A stretch of DNA of 64,000 nt, taken from contig NZ_CP055481.1 of assembly GCF_013705725.1 (NCBI RefSeq), positions 2,356,001 to 2,420,000 on the forward strand, written 5' to 3'. Position 1 is the stretch's first letter; each line of letters begins with the position of its first letter. The DNA comes from Klebsiella sp. RHBSTW-00484. Its GTDB lineage: Bacteria; Pseudomonadota; Gammaproteobacteria; Enterobacterales; Enterobacteriaceae. A program made the translations under genes and the position numbers. The notes under the pieces are model-generated. The model ran no database searches, was not told the DNA's origin, and saw only the letters and a list, made by a program, of their open reading frames with translations. This document shows positions 18,738-26,933 of the stretch, piece after piece.

Positions 18738-18824
18738 GCCCGGGTGGTGGAATCGGTAGACACAAGGGATTTAAAATCCCTCGGCGTTCGCGCTGTGCGG
18801 GTTCAAGTCCCGCTCCGGGTACCA
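18738..18824 (+). tRNA. leuZ: tRNA-Leu (TAA)
   Basis: An 87-base class II tRNA with anticodon TAA in GGGATTTAAAATCCC, a long variable arm (CGGCGTTCGCGCTG), T arm GGGTTCAAGTCCC and encoded CCA. It lies 13 bases after cysT. leuZ and its neighbours are sometimes integration sites, but no integrase or att repeat is present here. Confidence 0.98.
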
Positions 18825-18866
18825 TTGGGATATAGCAGAATAATCAAAGCAATAAGCAGTGTCGTG

Positions 18867-18897
18867 AAACCACCTCCGGGTGGTTTTTTTGTTTTTG
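18867..18897 (+). terminator. Terminator of the tRNA operon
   Basis: AACCACC and GGTGGTT pair around a short loop and are followed by seven T residues. It lies about 45 bases after leuZ. Confidence 0.9.
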
Positions 18898-19010
18898 TCC
18901 CCTGTCTATTATTAAAAAGATTAACTCTCCTGAATGGGTGATGTCAGGTGGTTTTCTCTCGCTATTTCCGCTACTGTAAGCGCCATTTTTCTACGACCAC
19001 GAGACTGTTT

Positions 19011-19679
19011 ATGAAAACCGGACCCCTGAACGAAAGCGAAGTTGAATGGCTGGATGAGATCCTGTCGAAATATGCAGAAGAAGGCACCATCATGGATGTT
19101 GCCGAACTTGATGGATTGCTGACGGCAATTCTCTCCGGGCCGACGGAAATTGAACCTGCGCAGTGGTTGTTGGCTATCTGGGGCGGGGCGGATAAAGTGC
19201 CGCGTTGGGCCAACGATCGCGAACGCGATCGCTTTGTGAACCTGACGCTGCAACATATGAGCGATACTGCCGAGCGCTTAAGCGATTATCCTGAGCAGTT
19301 CGAACCCATGTTTGGCTGCCGTGAAGAGGAAGGACAGGAGTTAACCATCGTAGAAGAGTGGTGCTTCGGTTATATGCGCGGCGTCGGCCTCAGTGACTGG
19401 TCTACTTTACCAACTGAGCTACAAGCTGAACTGGATGCCATCGCTCTGCACGGCACCGAGGAGCGATTTGAAGCGCTTGATGAATTATCCGCTGAAGAGT
19501 TCATTGCCAGCGTAGAGCGTATTCGTCCGGCGGCCCTGGCGCTTTACAACTACTGGACTGAGCATGCTCAGCCGGCTGACGTCCAGCAGCCAATACGAAA
19601 TGAGGCGAAAATTGGGCGTAACGATCCTTGCCCATGCGGTAGCGGTAAGAAATATAAGCAGTGCTGCTTAGCAAAATAA
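19011..19679 (+). CDS. yecA: YecA family protein with SEC-C metal-binding motif
   Basis: A 222-residue protein (E. coli 221) with an N-terminal UPF0149/YgfB-like helical domain (about residues 5-165, with [12 protein letters not shown] and [10 protein letters not shown]) and a C-terminal SEC-C zinc-binding tail ([18 protein letters not shown], residues 200-217) like that of SecA. In E. coli YecA is reported to bind metal and to associate with ribosomes, so a role near nascent chains is plausible. The start at 19011 was chosen over an upstream in-frame ATG at 18948 by family length. It ends at a bidirectional terminator shared with tyrP. Confidence 0.93.
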   Translation: MKTGPLNESEVEWLDEILSKYAEEGTIMDVAELDGLLTAILSGPTEIEPAQWLLAIWGGADKVPRWANDRERDRFVNLTLQHMSDTAERLSDYPEQFEPMFGCREEEGQELTIVEEWCFGYMRGVGLSDWSTLPTELQAELDAIALHGTEERFEALDELSAEEFIASVERIRPAALALYNYWTEHAQPADVQQPIRNEAKIGRNDPCPCGSGKKYKQCCLAK

Positions 19680-19683
19680 GTAA

Positions 19684-19708
19684 AGGGGCCAATTTGGCCC
19701 CTGATTTT
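19684..19708. terminator. Terminator between yecA and tyrP
   Basis: AGGGGCCA and TGGCCCCT form the stem, followed by GATTTTTT on the plus strand. It lies between the convergent yecA and tyrP stops. Confidence 0.85.
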
Positions 19709-20920
19709 TTATCCCACCGCAGGCAGCAATCCTGCGACGATAGCAAACTGAATGGCCACAATTCCGATTCCGCACAGCAGAACCAACCACAGCGCGGGTG
19801 ACCCCCCTGCGACTCGCCAGGCGGCGTCAGGATGCTGTTTACGGCTTTTCATCACTAATACCGAAGGTAGCATTAGCGCCAATACCGCCAGCGCGACCCC
19901 TGCATAACCTAAGGCCATCACGAAACCGCGTGGATAGAATAGGGCGAACGCCAGAGGGGGTAAAAAGGTGATTACACCACTCTGTATACGCCCGGCCGGA
20001 CCATTTTTACGTTGAAACAAATCGGCCAGGTAGTCAAACAGGCCAAGTGCGACGCCGAGAAATGAAGTCGCCAGCGCCAGGTCTGCAAAGAGATGAACCG
20101 CCAGCTCAACGTGCGACGAGGCAACGACTTCACGGATCGCTTCTAACAGCCCGTTGAGTCCGGCATTTTGTGCCAGCAGAGCGGTAAAAGTTGGAGAATC
20201 AATACTGCCCAGGGTTGCCAGTTGCCAGAAAATATAGGCAACCAGTGGAATAAAGCTTCCGATGACAAATACCCGACGCAGCTTGCGTATATCCCCGTTC
20301 AGATAGCTGACGACGCTGGGTATGCTGCCGTGAAAACCAAACGAGGTAAAAATTACTGGAATCGCCGACAGCGCCAGCCCTTGCTGTAGCGGCAGGGTCA
20401 ACAAGTTTATCTGATGAATATGCGGTAGCAGAAGTGCCAGCATAATAGCGAGGAAAATGATTTTGGCACTGAACAGAAAGCGGTTAAAGAGATCAACCAG
20501 TGATGTACCGATACAAACCACCGTCCCGCCGATGCCTGTAAACAGCAGTACTCCAACCGCAGGTGGTAGCGTCCAGCCCAGCCATTGATTGAGACTTGAA
20601 GCCAGTAGTTCACCGGCACCGCTAATATAGGCCGCAGTAAGTGCGTACAGTAAGAACAGCATGCAAACACCGGTGGCCCACTGCCCGTAACGCCCCAGAT
20701 AGCGCGCCGCCAGGGAACCCAGCCCCGTGTCAGCCGGAACGTGCTGATAAACTTCAAGCAACAATAACGCGGTGTAACACATCAGCGCCCACAGGGCGAT
20801 CAGCAAAACTAACGTTACGCCGAAGCCTACGCCTGCTGATGCCAAAGGCATCGCCAACATCCCTGCGCCGATGGTGGTGCCAGCGACGATTAAAATACTA
20901 CCAAGAGTGCGGTTCTTCAC
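19709..20920 (-). CDS. tyrP: Tyrosine-specific permease TyrP
   Basis: Proton-driven importer of L-tyrosine in the inner membrane, of the hydroxy/aromatic amino acid permease (HAAAP) family. It has 403 residues and eleven expected helices; the helix-1 segment [14 protein letters not shown], the [17 protein letters not shown] stretch and the [23 protein letters not shown] segment are characteristic. A GTG start at 20920 gives the same length as E. coli TyrP and has AGAGAAAA just before it; the frame stays open to 20950 without a better signal. A TyrR box lies 92 bases upstream, fitting known TyrR control (repression with tyrosine, activation with phenylalanine). Confidence 0.95.
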   Translation of the reverse strand: MKNRTLGSILIVAGTTIGAGMLAMPLASAGVGFGVTLVLLIALWALMCYTALLLLEVYQHVPADTGLGSLAARYLGRYGQWATGVCMLFLLYALTAAYISGAGELLASSLNQWLGWTLPPAVGVLLFTGIGGTVVCIGTSLVDLFNRFLFSAKIIFLAIMLALLLPHIHQINLLTLPLQQGLALSAIPVIFTSFGFHGSIPSVVSYLNGDIRKLRRVFVIGSFIPLVAYIFWQLATLGSIDSPTFTALLAQNAGLNGLLEAIREVVASSHVELAVHLFADLALATSFLGVALGLFDYLADLFQRKNGPAGRIQSGVITFLPPLAFALFYPRGFVMALGYAGVALAVLALMLPSVLVMKSRKQHPDAAWRVAGGSPALWLVLLCGIGIVAIQFAIVAGLLPAVG

Positions 20921-21011
20921 GCTTTTCTCTATCCATGACGGATTACACAATGAATTATGCCGCGCAGAGTATGTGAAATCAGTGATTTCGTCAAATGCGG
21001 GTTACAGTGGG

Positions 21012-21029
21012 TGTAATAATAAATTTACG
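21012..21029. promoter_or_regulatory. TyrR box upstream of tyrP
   Basis: TGTAAT-N6-TTTACG closely matches the TyrR consensus TGTAAA-N6-TTTACA. E. coli tyrP has a strong box plus an adjacent weak one; a possible weak partner could not be set apart with confidence here. Confidence 0.75.
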
Positions 21030-21114
21030 ATTTTGAGCGTTTACGCTAAGCCTGCGCTGGCGCAAGAATCGGAATAATAAGCAGGGTTATCCTGTGCGTT
21101 TTATGGGGGATATT

Positions 21115-21354
21115 ATGCAATCAATTCATGGTCATGAAGTTCTACAGATGATGATCGCTTCAGGCGAACCTTACACCGTGGCCAGTCTGGAAGCGGCGAT
21201 TACCAGCCGTTTCGGAACGGATGCACGATTCCATACCTGTTCGGCGGAAAACCTGAGTGCGGCGGAGTTAGTGGCATTCTTGCAGAAAAAGGGCAAATTT
21301 ATTGCCGCAGAGGAAGGGTTTAATACGCACGAAAGTAAAATTTGTCGCCATTAA
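21115..21354 (+). CDS. yecH: YecH family probable metal-binding protein
   Basis: A 79-residue protein with the same length as E. coli YecH. It begins SIHGHEVL and ends KICRH, with a central FHTCSAENLSAAELVAFL stretch; the scattered His and Cys residues are why the family (DUF2492) is called probable metal-binding. Function is unknown. The start at 21115 has GGGGGA directly upstream at 21105-21110 and fits the family; an earlier in-frame codon at 21094 does not. It converges with ftnA on a shared hairpin, and the neighbourhood (tyrP, yecH, ftnA) is the E. coli order. Confidence 0.9.
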   Translation: MQSIHGHEVLQMMIASGEPYTVASLEAAITSRFGTDARFHTCSAENLSAAELVAFLQKKGKFIAAEEGFNTHESKICRH

Positions 21355-21357
21355 TAG

Positions 21358-21383
21358 GGCGGCGATTGTTGAACATCGCCGCC
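21358..21383. terminator. Hairpin between yecH and ftnA
   Basis: GGCGGCGAT pairs perfectly with ATCGCCGCC between the two convergent stops. The flanks are AT-rich but lack a clean T run. It probably terminates both transcripts. Confidence 0.65.
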
Positions 21384-21390
21384 ATCTTCA

Positions 21391-21888
21391 TTAATTTTGG
21401 GTATCGAGCGTTGCCAGCTCTTTATCAATAAAGTACAGACCTTCGCCGCTTTTGCCTGCGAGGGTCAGTTTATCAATAACGGATTTAAACAGTTTCTCTT
21501 CTTCATGTTGCTCAGCAACATACCATTGCAGGAAATTAAAGGTCGGATAATCCTGGCTGGACATTGCCGCATGAGCCAGTTCGTTAATTTTTTGCGTAAT
21601 GAGTTGTTCGTGTTCGTAGGTGACACGAAACAGGTCGTCCAGTGAAGTATATTCGGCAAACGGTGAGGCGATGGCATTGATGCACGGCAGGCTACCAGTA
21701 TCGGTCAGGTAGTCGAACAGACGCTGCATATGGGTCATCTCTTCTTGTGCGTGGCGGCGAAGAAACGCGGCGGCGCCTTCAAAGCTGTGGTAGCTGCACC
21801 ATGCGCTCATTTGCTGATAAAGCAAAGAAGAATAAAGTTCAAGGTTCATCTGTGCATTAAGCTTGTCGATCATTTCAGTTTTCAGCAT
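21391..21888 (-). CDS. ftnA: Ferritin FtnA
   Basis: Non-haem ferritin forming 24-subunit shells that oxidise and store iron in the cytoplasm. The 165 residues match E. coli FtnA, and the ferroxidase residues E17, E50, H53, E94 and Q127 are all in place, so the protein should be fully active. The start at 21888 was chosen by family length; the frame runs open to 22008 but without family similarity. In E. coli ftnA is induced by iron through Fur antagonising H-NS. The upstream 434-base gap is very AT-rich, which fits H-NS binding, and contains a weak Fur-like sequence near 22025. Confidence 0.96.
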   Translation of the reverse strand: MLKTEMIDKLNAQMNLELYSSLLYQQMSAWCSYHSFEGAAAFLRRHAQEEMTHMQRLFDYLTDTGSLPCINAIASPFAEYTSLDDLFRVTYEHEQLITQKINELAHAAMSSQDYPTFNFLQWYVAEQHEEEKLFKSVIDKLTLAGKSGEGLYFIDKELATLDTQN

Positions 21889-22322
21889 CTGGCTTGCTCC
21901 GCAAATAAAGTCAAAGGTGATTGTGGCGTCACTATAATTTGTTATTAATTTATTTGCAAAAAGTAAATTAATAAATTCATTTATTACTAATGCAAATGGG
22001 AATAACACGCATTGGCAATTTAATAAATAATGAGAATGGTTTTAATTTAATATTATCAATATTAATTATGGGTCCGACTTATTCTTGAAAAAGGGACGCG
22101 CGACTTTGAGTGGCTATGCGCGCTTGGGTTAGCCTGGTGAGAAAAGGGTGGGGGGAAGAAAGCAACGCCCGGATGCTGTGGGAGGTGAAAGTGTGAGGCG
22201 ATATGCAATTTATAAAACAACTTTTCATAAAATTTGAAAGTATGTTCGTAAGGTAGTATTGTTCTTCACAACGTTAACGAACTATCGCGGGAAAACCCGC
22301 ACAGCATTCAGGAGAGTAAAGC
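21889..22322. other. AT-rich gap between ftnA and the RpiB-like gene
   Basis: No gene is supportable in these 434 bases. The left half (21900-22070) is strongly AT-rich and presumably carries the ftnA promoter; the right end holds a GCGGG/CCCGC hairpin at 22287-22300 just before the next gene's ribosome site. E. coli has yecR in this region; nothing resembling it is seen here. Confidence 0.4.
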
Positions 22323-22961
22323 ATGAAAATCGCACTGATGATGGAAAACAGCCAGGCGAACAAAAACGCCATCATCCTCAACGAGTTAAACGCTGTTGCA
22401 GACGAGAAAGGTTTTCCGGTTTACAACGTCGGCATGAGCGATGAAAACGATCACCACCTGACCTATATCCATCTGGGTATCATGGCCAGCATCCTGCTGA
22501 ATTCTAAAGCGGTAGACTTCGTGATCACCGGCTGCGGTACCGGCCAGGGTGCAATGATGTCTCTGAACATCCATCCTGGCGTAGTTTGTGGCTACTGTAT
22601 TGATCCTGCTGATGCGTTCCTGTTTGCGCAGATCAACAACGGTAACGCGCTTTCTCTGCCATTCGCGAAAGGTTTTGGCTGGGGCGCAGAGCTGAACGTA
22701 CGCTTTATTTTCGAGAAAGCGTTCACAGGGCGTAACGGCGAAGGGTATCCGCCGGAGCGTAAAGAGCCTCAGGTACGTAACGCTGGCATCCTGAACACCG
22801 TTAAGGCCGCAGTAGTGAAAGATAACTATCTGGATACGCTGCGCGCTATCGACCCGGAGCTGGTGAAAACAGCCGTGTCTGGCCCGCGCTTCCAGCAGTG
22901 TTTCTTCGAAAATTGCCAGGATAAAGAGATCGAAGCGTTCGTTCGCCAGATCGTCGGTTAA
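22323..22961 (+). CDS. RpiB/LacA/LacB family sugar-phosphate isomerase
   Basis: A 212-residue protein of the RpiB/LacAB superfamily, whose members isomerise aldose and ketose phosphates such as ribose-5-phosphate. Visible are the N-terminal IALMMENSQ segment, the family's glycine-rich active-site motif in VITGCGTGQGAMMSLN (about residues 67-82) and the GVVCGYC stretch. It is longer than typical RpiB (about 150 residues), with an extra C-terminal region of about 60 residues, so the exact substrate is uncertain. CAGGAG precedes the ATG. It is absent from the same place in E. coli K-12 and ends at a strong hairpin. No metabolic partner is adjacent; the next gene is a convergent efflux pump. Confidence 0.8.
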   Translation: MKIALMMENSQANKNAIILNELNAVADEKGFPVYNVGMSDENDHHLTYIHLGIMASILLNSKAVDFVITGCGTGQGAMMSLNIHPGVVCGYCIDPADAFLFAQINNGNALSLPFAKGFGWGAELNVRFIFEKAFTGRNGEGYPPERKEPQVRNAGILNTVKAAVVKDNYLDTLRAIDPELVKTAVSGPRFQQCFFENCQDKEIEAFVRQIVG

Positions 22962-22979
22962 TCTCCTGCAAATATCCAG

Positions 22980-23003
22980 GGCCAGCGCTGCTGGCCTTTT
23001 CTT
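22980..23003. terminator. Terminator after the RpiB-like gene
   Basis: GGCCAGC and GCTGGCC pair around GCT, followed by TTTTCTTTT. It lies between convergent genes. Confidence 0.85.
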
Positions 23004-23008
23004 TTGGG

Positions 23009-24430
23009 CTATTTCTTTTTGTTCGACACGCTGCTACCGGCATCTTTTGCCAGGTGCAGGCTATCAATCATTCCCACCAGACAAATCAACGCAATAAAAA
23101 TAAACGACAGACGGAAGCTGATCCCCGGCAGACTTGTGAGATTAAACCATTCACTGAACTTCTCCCCAATACGAATACCGATCGCCCCGAGCGTAATCCC
23201 AAGGCCAACGGCCAGCTGCGAAGCGGTGCTGAACAACGTATTGGCATAGCTCATTTGTACCGAAGGCACATCGGCAAAAGCAAGGGTGCTGACGCCGGTA
23301 AATTGAATAGAACGGAATACCCCGCCGAGATAGAGAATCACGAAAATCAGCCAGACTGGCGTTTGTGGTGTTAAAAAAGCGCAGGCCAGCAGCGAGAGCA
23401 CATTCAGCGCACCGTTGATCAGCAGCAGGCGGCGAAAACCCAGCCAGCGAATTAACGGCGTTGTCGCGGGCTTGATGGTTAAATTACCAACGAAAACGGC
23501 CAGCACCAGCAACCCTGAGTGGAATGGGTCCATACCAAACCCGACCTGAAACAGCAGCGGCAGCAGGAAAGGGACGGCGCTAATTGAGGCACGAAACAGC
23601 GAGCCGCCGTACATAGTGACCTTGAAGGTCGGTATTTGCAGCGCATCGAGGCGCACCATCGGCCAGGCTGCGTGACGGAAATGGCGTAGTGAGAACAACA
23701 TGCTGCCAAGACCTAATACCAGCAGCGCCGGGGTTTGCCAACTCAAAGGCTGACGATCGCCGAGAAATTCCATGGCGGTGACCAGGCTAATCATGGCGAT
23801 TGACGTGGCAAGGAAGCCGGGAAGGTCAAAAGGTCGTGGTTCATCTTCTCGAATGTTTGGGATGATGCGCAAAGACAGGGCCATAGCGATGAGCCCAAGG
23901 GGCACGTTAATAAAGAAAATCCAGTGCCAACTGGCATAGCTGGTGATAAATCCACCCAGCGGCGGGCCGATAATGGGGGCCACTAATGCCGGCCAGGTCA
24001 GAGTGGCAATCGCCTTAATGAGCTGATGCTTCGGTGTCGTTCGCAAAACTGCCAGTCGGCCCACTGGGACCATCAGCGCGCCGCCTATTCCTTGTAGAAT
24101 TCGCATCGCCACGAAGATGTCGACGTTGGTTGATAGCCCGCAAAAAACAGAAGCCAGTGTGAAAATCGCCAGCGCGAGAGTGAAGATTTTGCGTGCGCCG
24201 AAGCGATCGGCTATCCAGCCGCTGGCTGGTATCAGCACGGCCAGCGTAATGAGATAGGCGCTGATACCGATATTGAGATCGACCGCTGTGACGCCAAAGT
24301 CTTTCGCCATGTCCGGCAGGGCAGTGGCGATCACCGTGCCGTCGAGGAACTCCATAAAAAACGCGCCAGCCACCAGCAGTGCGGGTGCTGAAAAAGAACG
24401 ATCGTCCCTGGAAGAGATGTTTGTGCTCAT
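23009..24430 (-). CDS. MFS transporter, DHA2 family (MdtD/EmrB-like)
   Basis: A 473-residue drug:H+ antiporter of the 14-helix DHA2 group. Helix 1 carries the FFMEFLDGTVIATALPDMA motif typical of this group, followed by the loop motif GWIADRFGARKIF and the LQGIGGALMVPVGR segment seen in MdtD-type pumps; a GPPLGGFI antiporter motif C is also present (about residues 150-160). Likely exports toxic compounds from the cytoplasm; the substrate cannot be read from the sequence. I chose the ATG at 24430 rather than an upstream in-frame TTG at 24463, although no strong ribosome site is seen. The 209 bases upstream separate it from the divergent azuC. Confidence 0.85.
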   Translation of the reverse strand: MSTNISSRDDRSFSAPALLVAGAFFMEFLDGTVIATALPDMAKDFGVTAVDLNIGISAYLITLAVLIPASGWIADRFGARKIFTLALAIFTLASVFCGLSTNVDIFVAMRILQGIGGALMVPVGRLAVLRTTPKHQLIKAIATLTWPALVAPIIGPPLGGFITSYASWHWIFFINVPLGLIAMALSLRIIPNIREDEPRPFDLPGFLATSIAMISLVTAMEFLGDRQPLSWQTPALLVLGLGSMLFSLRHFRHAAWPMVRLDALQIPTFKVTMYGGSLFRASISAVPFLLPLLFQVGFGMDPFHSGLLVLAVFVGNLTIKPATTPLIRWLGFRRLLLINGALNVLSLLACAFLTPQTPVWLIFVILYLGGVFRSIQFTGVSTLAFADVPSVQMSYANTLFSTASQLAVGLGITLGAIGIRIGEKFSEWFNLTSLPGISFRLSFIFIALICLVGMIDSLHLAKDAGSSVSNKKK

Positions 24431-24573
24431 TGTCGTGTCGCTGCCATAGCAAAGAGGGGCCAAACTCGACGCAGAGCATGTTGCTCTAACCGCCCGATTT
24501 AGCTCATTTTTGTTTAATGTTTAAATTATTTTTGTAAAAATAGTGTGATTTGACGCATGTTTATATTGATTTT

Positions 24574-24589
24574 TGTGATGTAAGTCATA
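24574..24589. promoter_or_regulatory. Candidate CRP site upstream of azuC
   Basis: TGTGA-TGTAAG-TCATA matches most of the CRP consensus TGTGA-N6-TCACA. It lies in the 209-base gap between azuC and the divergent efflux gene. E. coli azuC is reported to be glucose-responsive through CRP, so this is a plausible control site; its spacing to a promoter was not resolved. Confidence 0.45.
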
Positions 24590-24639
24590 TTATAGCCCTG
24601 TAGACATTAACACCTGCATAACAAAAACGGAGTCAATCC

Positions 24640-24723
24640 ATGAAGCTGCGCAAAATCCTCAAAAGCATGTTTGAAAACTACTGCAAAACCTTCAAAGACG
24701 TACCCCCTGGCGGTATGTTCTGA
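24640..24723 (+). CDS. azuC: Small protein AzuC, also part of the dual-function RNA AzuCR
   Basis: A 27-residue basic, amphipathic small protein nearly identical to E. coli AzuC (28 residues): it begins MKLRKILKSMF and ends DVPPGGMF. In E. coli AzuC is a membrane-associated protein reported to bind and stimulate glycerol-3-phosphate dehydrogenase GlpD, and its mRNA (AzuCR) also acts as a base-pairing RNA on targets such as galE and cadA. CGGAG lies eight bases before the ATG. A strong terminator three bases after the stop gives a transcript of about 150 bases, as expected for a dual-function RNA. This ORF is too short for usual gene finders. Confidence 0.92.
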   Translation: MKLRKILKSMFENYCKTFKDVPPGGMF

Positions 24724-24725
24724 TA

Positions 24726-24752
24726 AAAAAACCTGCTGCGGCAGGTTTTTTT
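24726..24752 (+). terminator. Terminator of azuC/AzuCR
   Basis: AAAAACCTGC and GCAGGTTTTT pair around TGCG and end in seven T residues. The structure is also the 3' end expected of an Hfq-binding RNA. Confidence 0.92.
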
Positions 24753-24802
24753 ATCTCTTAAGATTTAGGTTACTATTACGCTCCTGAAAAAAGGAGTAAA
24801 AA

Positions 24803-25054
24803 ATGTCTCAACATCTCACCGAAAATGACGAGCTGGTTTCCGACGTGGTTGCCTGCCAACTGGTCATCAAACAGATTCTCGACGTTATTGATATCATCGC
24901 CCCTGTCGAAGTGCGCGAGAAAATGACCGCTCAGTTAAAAGCCATCGATTTTGCCAGTCATCCTGCATCGGCCGATCCGGTTACGCTGCGGGCGGTACAA
25001 AAAGCCATTGCCTTAATTGAACTGAAGTTCACCCCGCAAGGCGAGGCACACTAA
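24803..25054 (+). CDS. yecJ: YecJ family protein (DUF2766)
   Basis: An 83-residue protein matching E. coli YecJ across its length, including [24 protein letters not shown] and the C-terminal [16 protein letters not shown]. It is predicted to be helical and soluble. Function is unknown. AAGGAG precedes the ATG by seven bases. It lies just downstream of azuC on the same strand, beyond the azuC terminator, as in E. coli. It converges with the GPH transporter gene on a shared hairpin. Confidence 0.92.
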   Translation: MSQHLTENDELVSDVVACQLVIKQILDVIDIIAPVEVREKMTAQLKAIDFASHPASADPVTLRAVQKAIALIELKFTPQGEAH

Positions 25055-25061
25055 ATACATA

Positions 25062-25087
25062 GCCCCACCATCACGTGATGGCGGGGC
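25062..25087. terminator. Hairpin between yecJ and the GPH transporter gene
   Basis: GCCCC-ACCATCA and TGATGGC-GGGGC form a long stem with a tight CG turn. It lies between convergent stops; no T run of note is present. Confidence 0.7.
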
Positions 25088-25099
25088 GTCGTTATGTGG

Positions 25100-26662
25100 T
25101 TAGTGGGAAACGGCGGTACGGGCCGGCGTCTCCTGAGTATTGTTAAATAACTTGCTGTTGCCCCAGCACTCTTCGTAGCGGTGACCGACTAAATCTTCAA
25201 CGATGAGGCGCACATCCGGTGTGATGTCGGCAATTTTGCCGCCAGCTTTGATCCGCGCGACTTCCTGCAAGACCACCATATGCGCTTTGCGATCCAGCTT
25301 CATCTGCTTACTGAAGACGATCGCCGCCAAAGCCAGCAGGACCACGCCCACACAGAACACGACCGCAATAGCGGTTACCGCGCTTTCAGGTTGCGTATGC
25401 GCTTTTGACTGGAAGCCGTAGAAGCTGAGGATCGCGCCCATTGTGAAGACGATGATAGAGCGTAGGATTTTCCCGGAAAAGGTCATTGCGCCAGCATAGA
25501 TACCTTCACGGCGACGGCCAGTATAGATTTCGTCAACGTCGGCTAAAAAGGTATATACGGTCCAGGGGATGTAGTACACGCCGCCCGTGCCCAGTCCGAA
25601 CAGGACAGTGATACCAAACATCAGGATGGTTGCCAGATGTGCAGGCAAATGGAAGAACCACAGCGAGGTATAAAGCAGCACGGCAAAAATAACCACGCTT
25701 AGCGCCAGAATGTAGGGCTTACTAAACCCTTTTTTCACGCACAGGCCGATAAACAGCGCCGTAGAGACCAGTTGCAGGATGGAGTTCAGGCTATTTAGCC
25801 CGGCGACCATCGCCGGATCGTGCTGCAGGACGAAAATAACAAAGTAGGTAAAGATAGACGCAAACAGCCATTCTGCGCCGAAACCACAGAGGTACATGCC
25901 CAGATGTTTACGGAACACGCGCAGATAGAAGGTAGAACGCATATCCTTCGCCAGCATAAGCAGAGTATTGAGTAAGCCTTTTTTCTCATTATTGCTGACT
26001 TCCTCTTCGCGCGGACGCTCCCAGCTGCAGTACCACAAGCAGGAGATCGCAACGATGAGAATGACCCCATAGGTCAGGCCGGTCAGGAAAAATGGGGTAG
26101 CGGATTCTTTGCCGTAAAGCAGGATGAACTGACCTGGAATAAATGCTGCCAGGAAGTTAGCCAGTTTACCGAAGATCGCTTTGTAGCCAGTAAGCTTTGA
26201 GCGTAGTGAAAAATCGTCGGTCATTTCGGTCGCCAATGTTTCATAGGGGACCATGATCGAGGTATAAATGATTTCAAAGACTACATAAGTGCATAGGTAG
26301 TACCAGAACCCAAGACCTTCTACCCAAAGCAGTGGGTAGAACATCATGAGCGGAATACCGATTAATAAAAAGAAGCGGCGGCGTCCGAAGCGTTTGCCGA
26401 GACGCGTTTTACCAAAATTATCGGTGAGATAACCCATAAGAGGATTACTGATCGCGTCGATAATACTGGCGACGGAGAAAATGAGCGAAGCCTCGATCAG
26501 CGTCAGCCCACAAAATGTTGTATAAAAATAAAGCAGCCATGCGCCGCTGATTGCCAGCGCGCCGCTTCCCAGTAAATTTCCGCCGCCGTAGGCTAACTGA
26601 TGGCGTAACAAAATCGGTCTTCCCTGCAGCCCCTGAGGGGCTGAAGCCGCGTATCTTGCCAT
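25100..26662 (-). CDS. GPH-family sugar:cation symporter, probable pectic oligosaccharide importer
   Basis: A 520-residue inner membrane transporter of the glycoside-pentoside-hexuronide:cation symporter family (MelB/YicJ-like), with about twelve helices, the PLMGYLTDNFGKTRLGKRFGRRRFF loop and the VPYETLATEMTDDF and TYTFLADVDE-like segments. It is clearly related to the second GPH transporter at 35575. Both loci have KdgR-type operators, so I infer import of unsaturated galacturonides or rhamnogalacturonides. I chose ATG at 26662 because GGAG lies nine bases upstream; the alternative at 26677 lacks a ribosome site. The promoter has a class II CRP site, a TATAAA -10 and a KdgR box over the start site. 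It stands alone between yecJ and ftnB. Confidence 0.82.
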   Translation of the reverse strand: MARYAASAPQGLQGRPILLRHQLAYGGGNLLGSGALAISGAWLLYFYTTFCGLTLIEASLIFSVASIIDAISNPLMGYLTDNFGKTRLGKRFGRRRFFLLIGIPLMMFYPLLWVEGLGFWYYLCTYVVFEIIYTSIMVPYETLATEMTDDFSLRSKLTGYKAIFGKLANFLAAFIPGQFILLYGKESATPFFLTGLTYGVILIVAISCLWYCSWERPREEEVSNNEKKGLLNTLLMLAKDMRSTFYLRVFRKHLGMYLCGFGAEWLFASIFTYFVIFVLQHDPAMVAGLNSLNSILQLVSTALFIGLCVKKGFSKPYILALSVVIFAVLLYTSLWFFHLPAHLATILMFGITVLFGLGTGGVYYIPWTVYTFLADVDEIYTGRRREGIYAGAMTFSGKILRSIIVFTMGAILSFYGFQSKAHTQPESAVTAIAVVFCVGVVLLALAAIVFSKQMKLDRKAHMVVLQEVARIKAGGKIADITPDVRLIVEDLVGHRYEECWGNSKLFNNTQETPARTAVSH

Positions 26663-26687
26663 TAAAATAAACTCCATGTTTTAAATT

Positions 26688-26706
26688 TTTGAAACACTGT
26701 TTTTAT
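26688..26706 (-). promoter_or_regulatory. KdgR-type operator overlapping the -10 of the first GPH transporter
   Basis: The GAAACACTGTTTTT core fits the pectin-repressor KdgR consensus (AATRAAAYRNYRTTTYATT) at about 14 of 18 defined positions. On the minus strand a TATAAA -10 lies at 26707-26702, so a bound repressor would cover the -10 and the start site. The ATG follows about 25 bases after the box. Confidence 0.6.
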
Positions 26707-26728
26707 ATTCTTAAGTGATGGGTTTGAA

Positions 26729-26744
26729 CGTGATCTACATCACT
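26729..26744 (-). promoter_or_regulatory. CRP site of the first GPH transporter promoter
   Basis: CGTGA-TCTACA-TCACT is a near-perfect CRP palindrome. Its centre lies about 41.5 bases before the start site predicted from the TATAAA at 26707-26702, the classic class II position. This suggests cAMP-CRP activation combined with KdgR repression. Confidence 0.65.
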
Positions 26745-26813
26745 AAAAACCGGCTAAATCCCATGCCTGAGCATTAATGAGATCCAGTTAAAAGTTTTTA
26801 ATGCTTTTTAGGA

Positions 26814-26836
26814 ATAAAAACGGCGCCGAAGCGCCG
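26814..26836 (-). terminator. Intrinsic terminator downstream of ftnB
   Basis: Read on the minus strand, CGGCGC-TTCG-GCGCCG is followed by TTTTTAT. It lies about 100 bases after the ftnB stop. Confidence 0.85.
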
Positions 26837-26933
26837 AAAAAGATGGGTTGGTGAGAATTGTCTATAAGTATATTGATGATATTAATATATGGTTTTTGGA
26901 CATTTATCAGCGATACACCATTCGCTGTGAGCG

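Noticed and set aside
18738..18900. Possible mobile-element attachment site at leuZ
   Set aside because: No integrase, no direct repeat of the tRNA 3' end and conserved gene order (yecA, tyrP) immediately downstream.
22025..22044. Fur-like sequence upstream of ftnA
   Set aside because: Only about 13 of 19 positions agree with the classic Fur box in an AT-rich stretch; too weak to list as a site.
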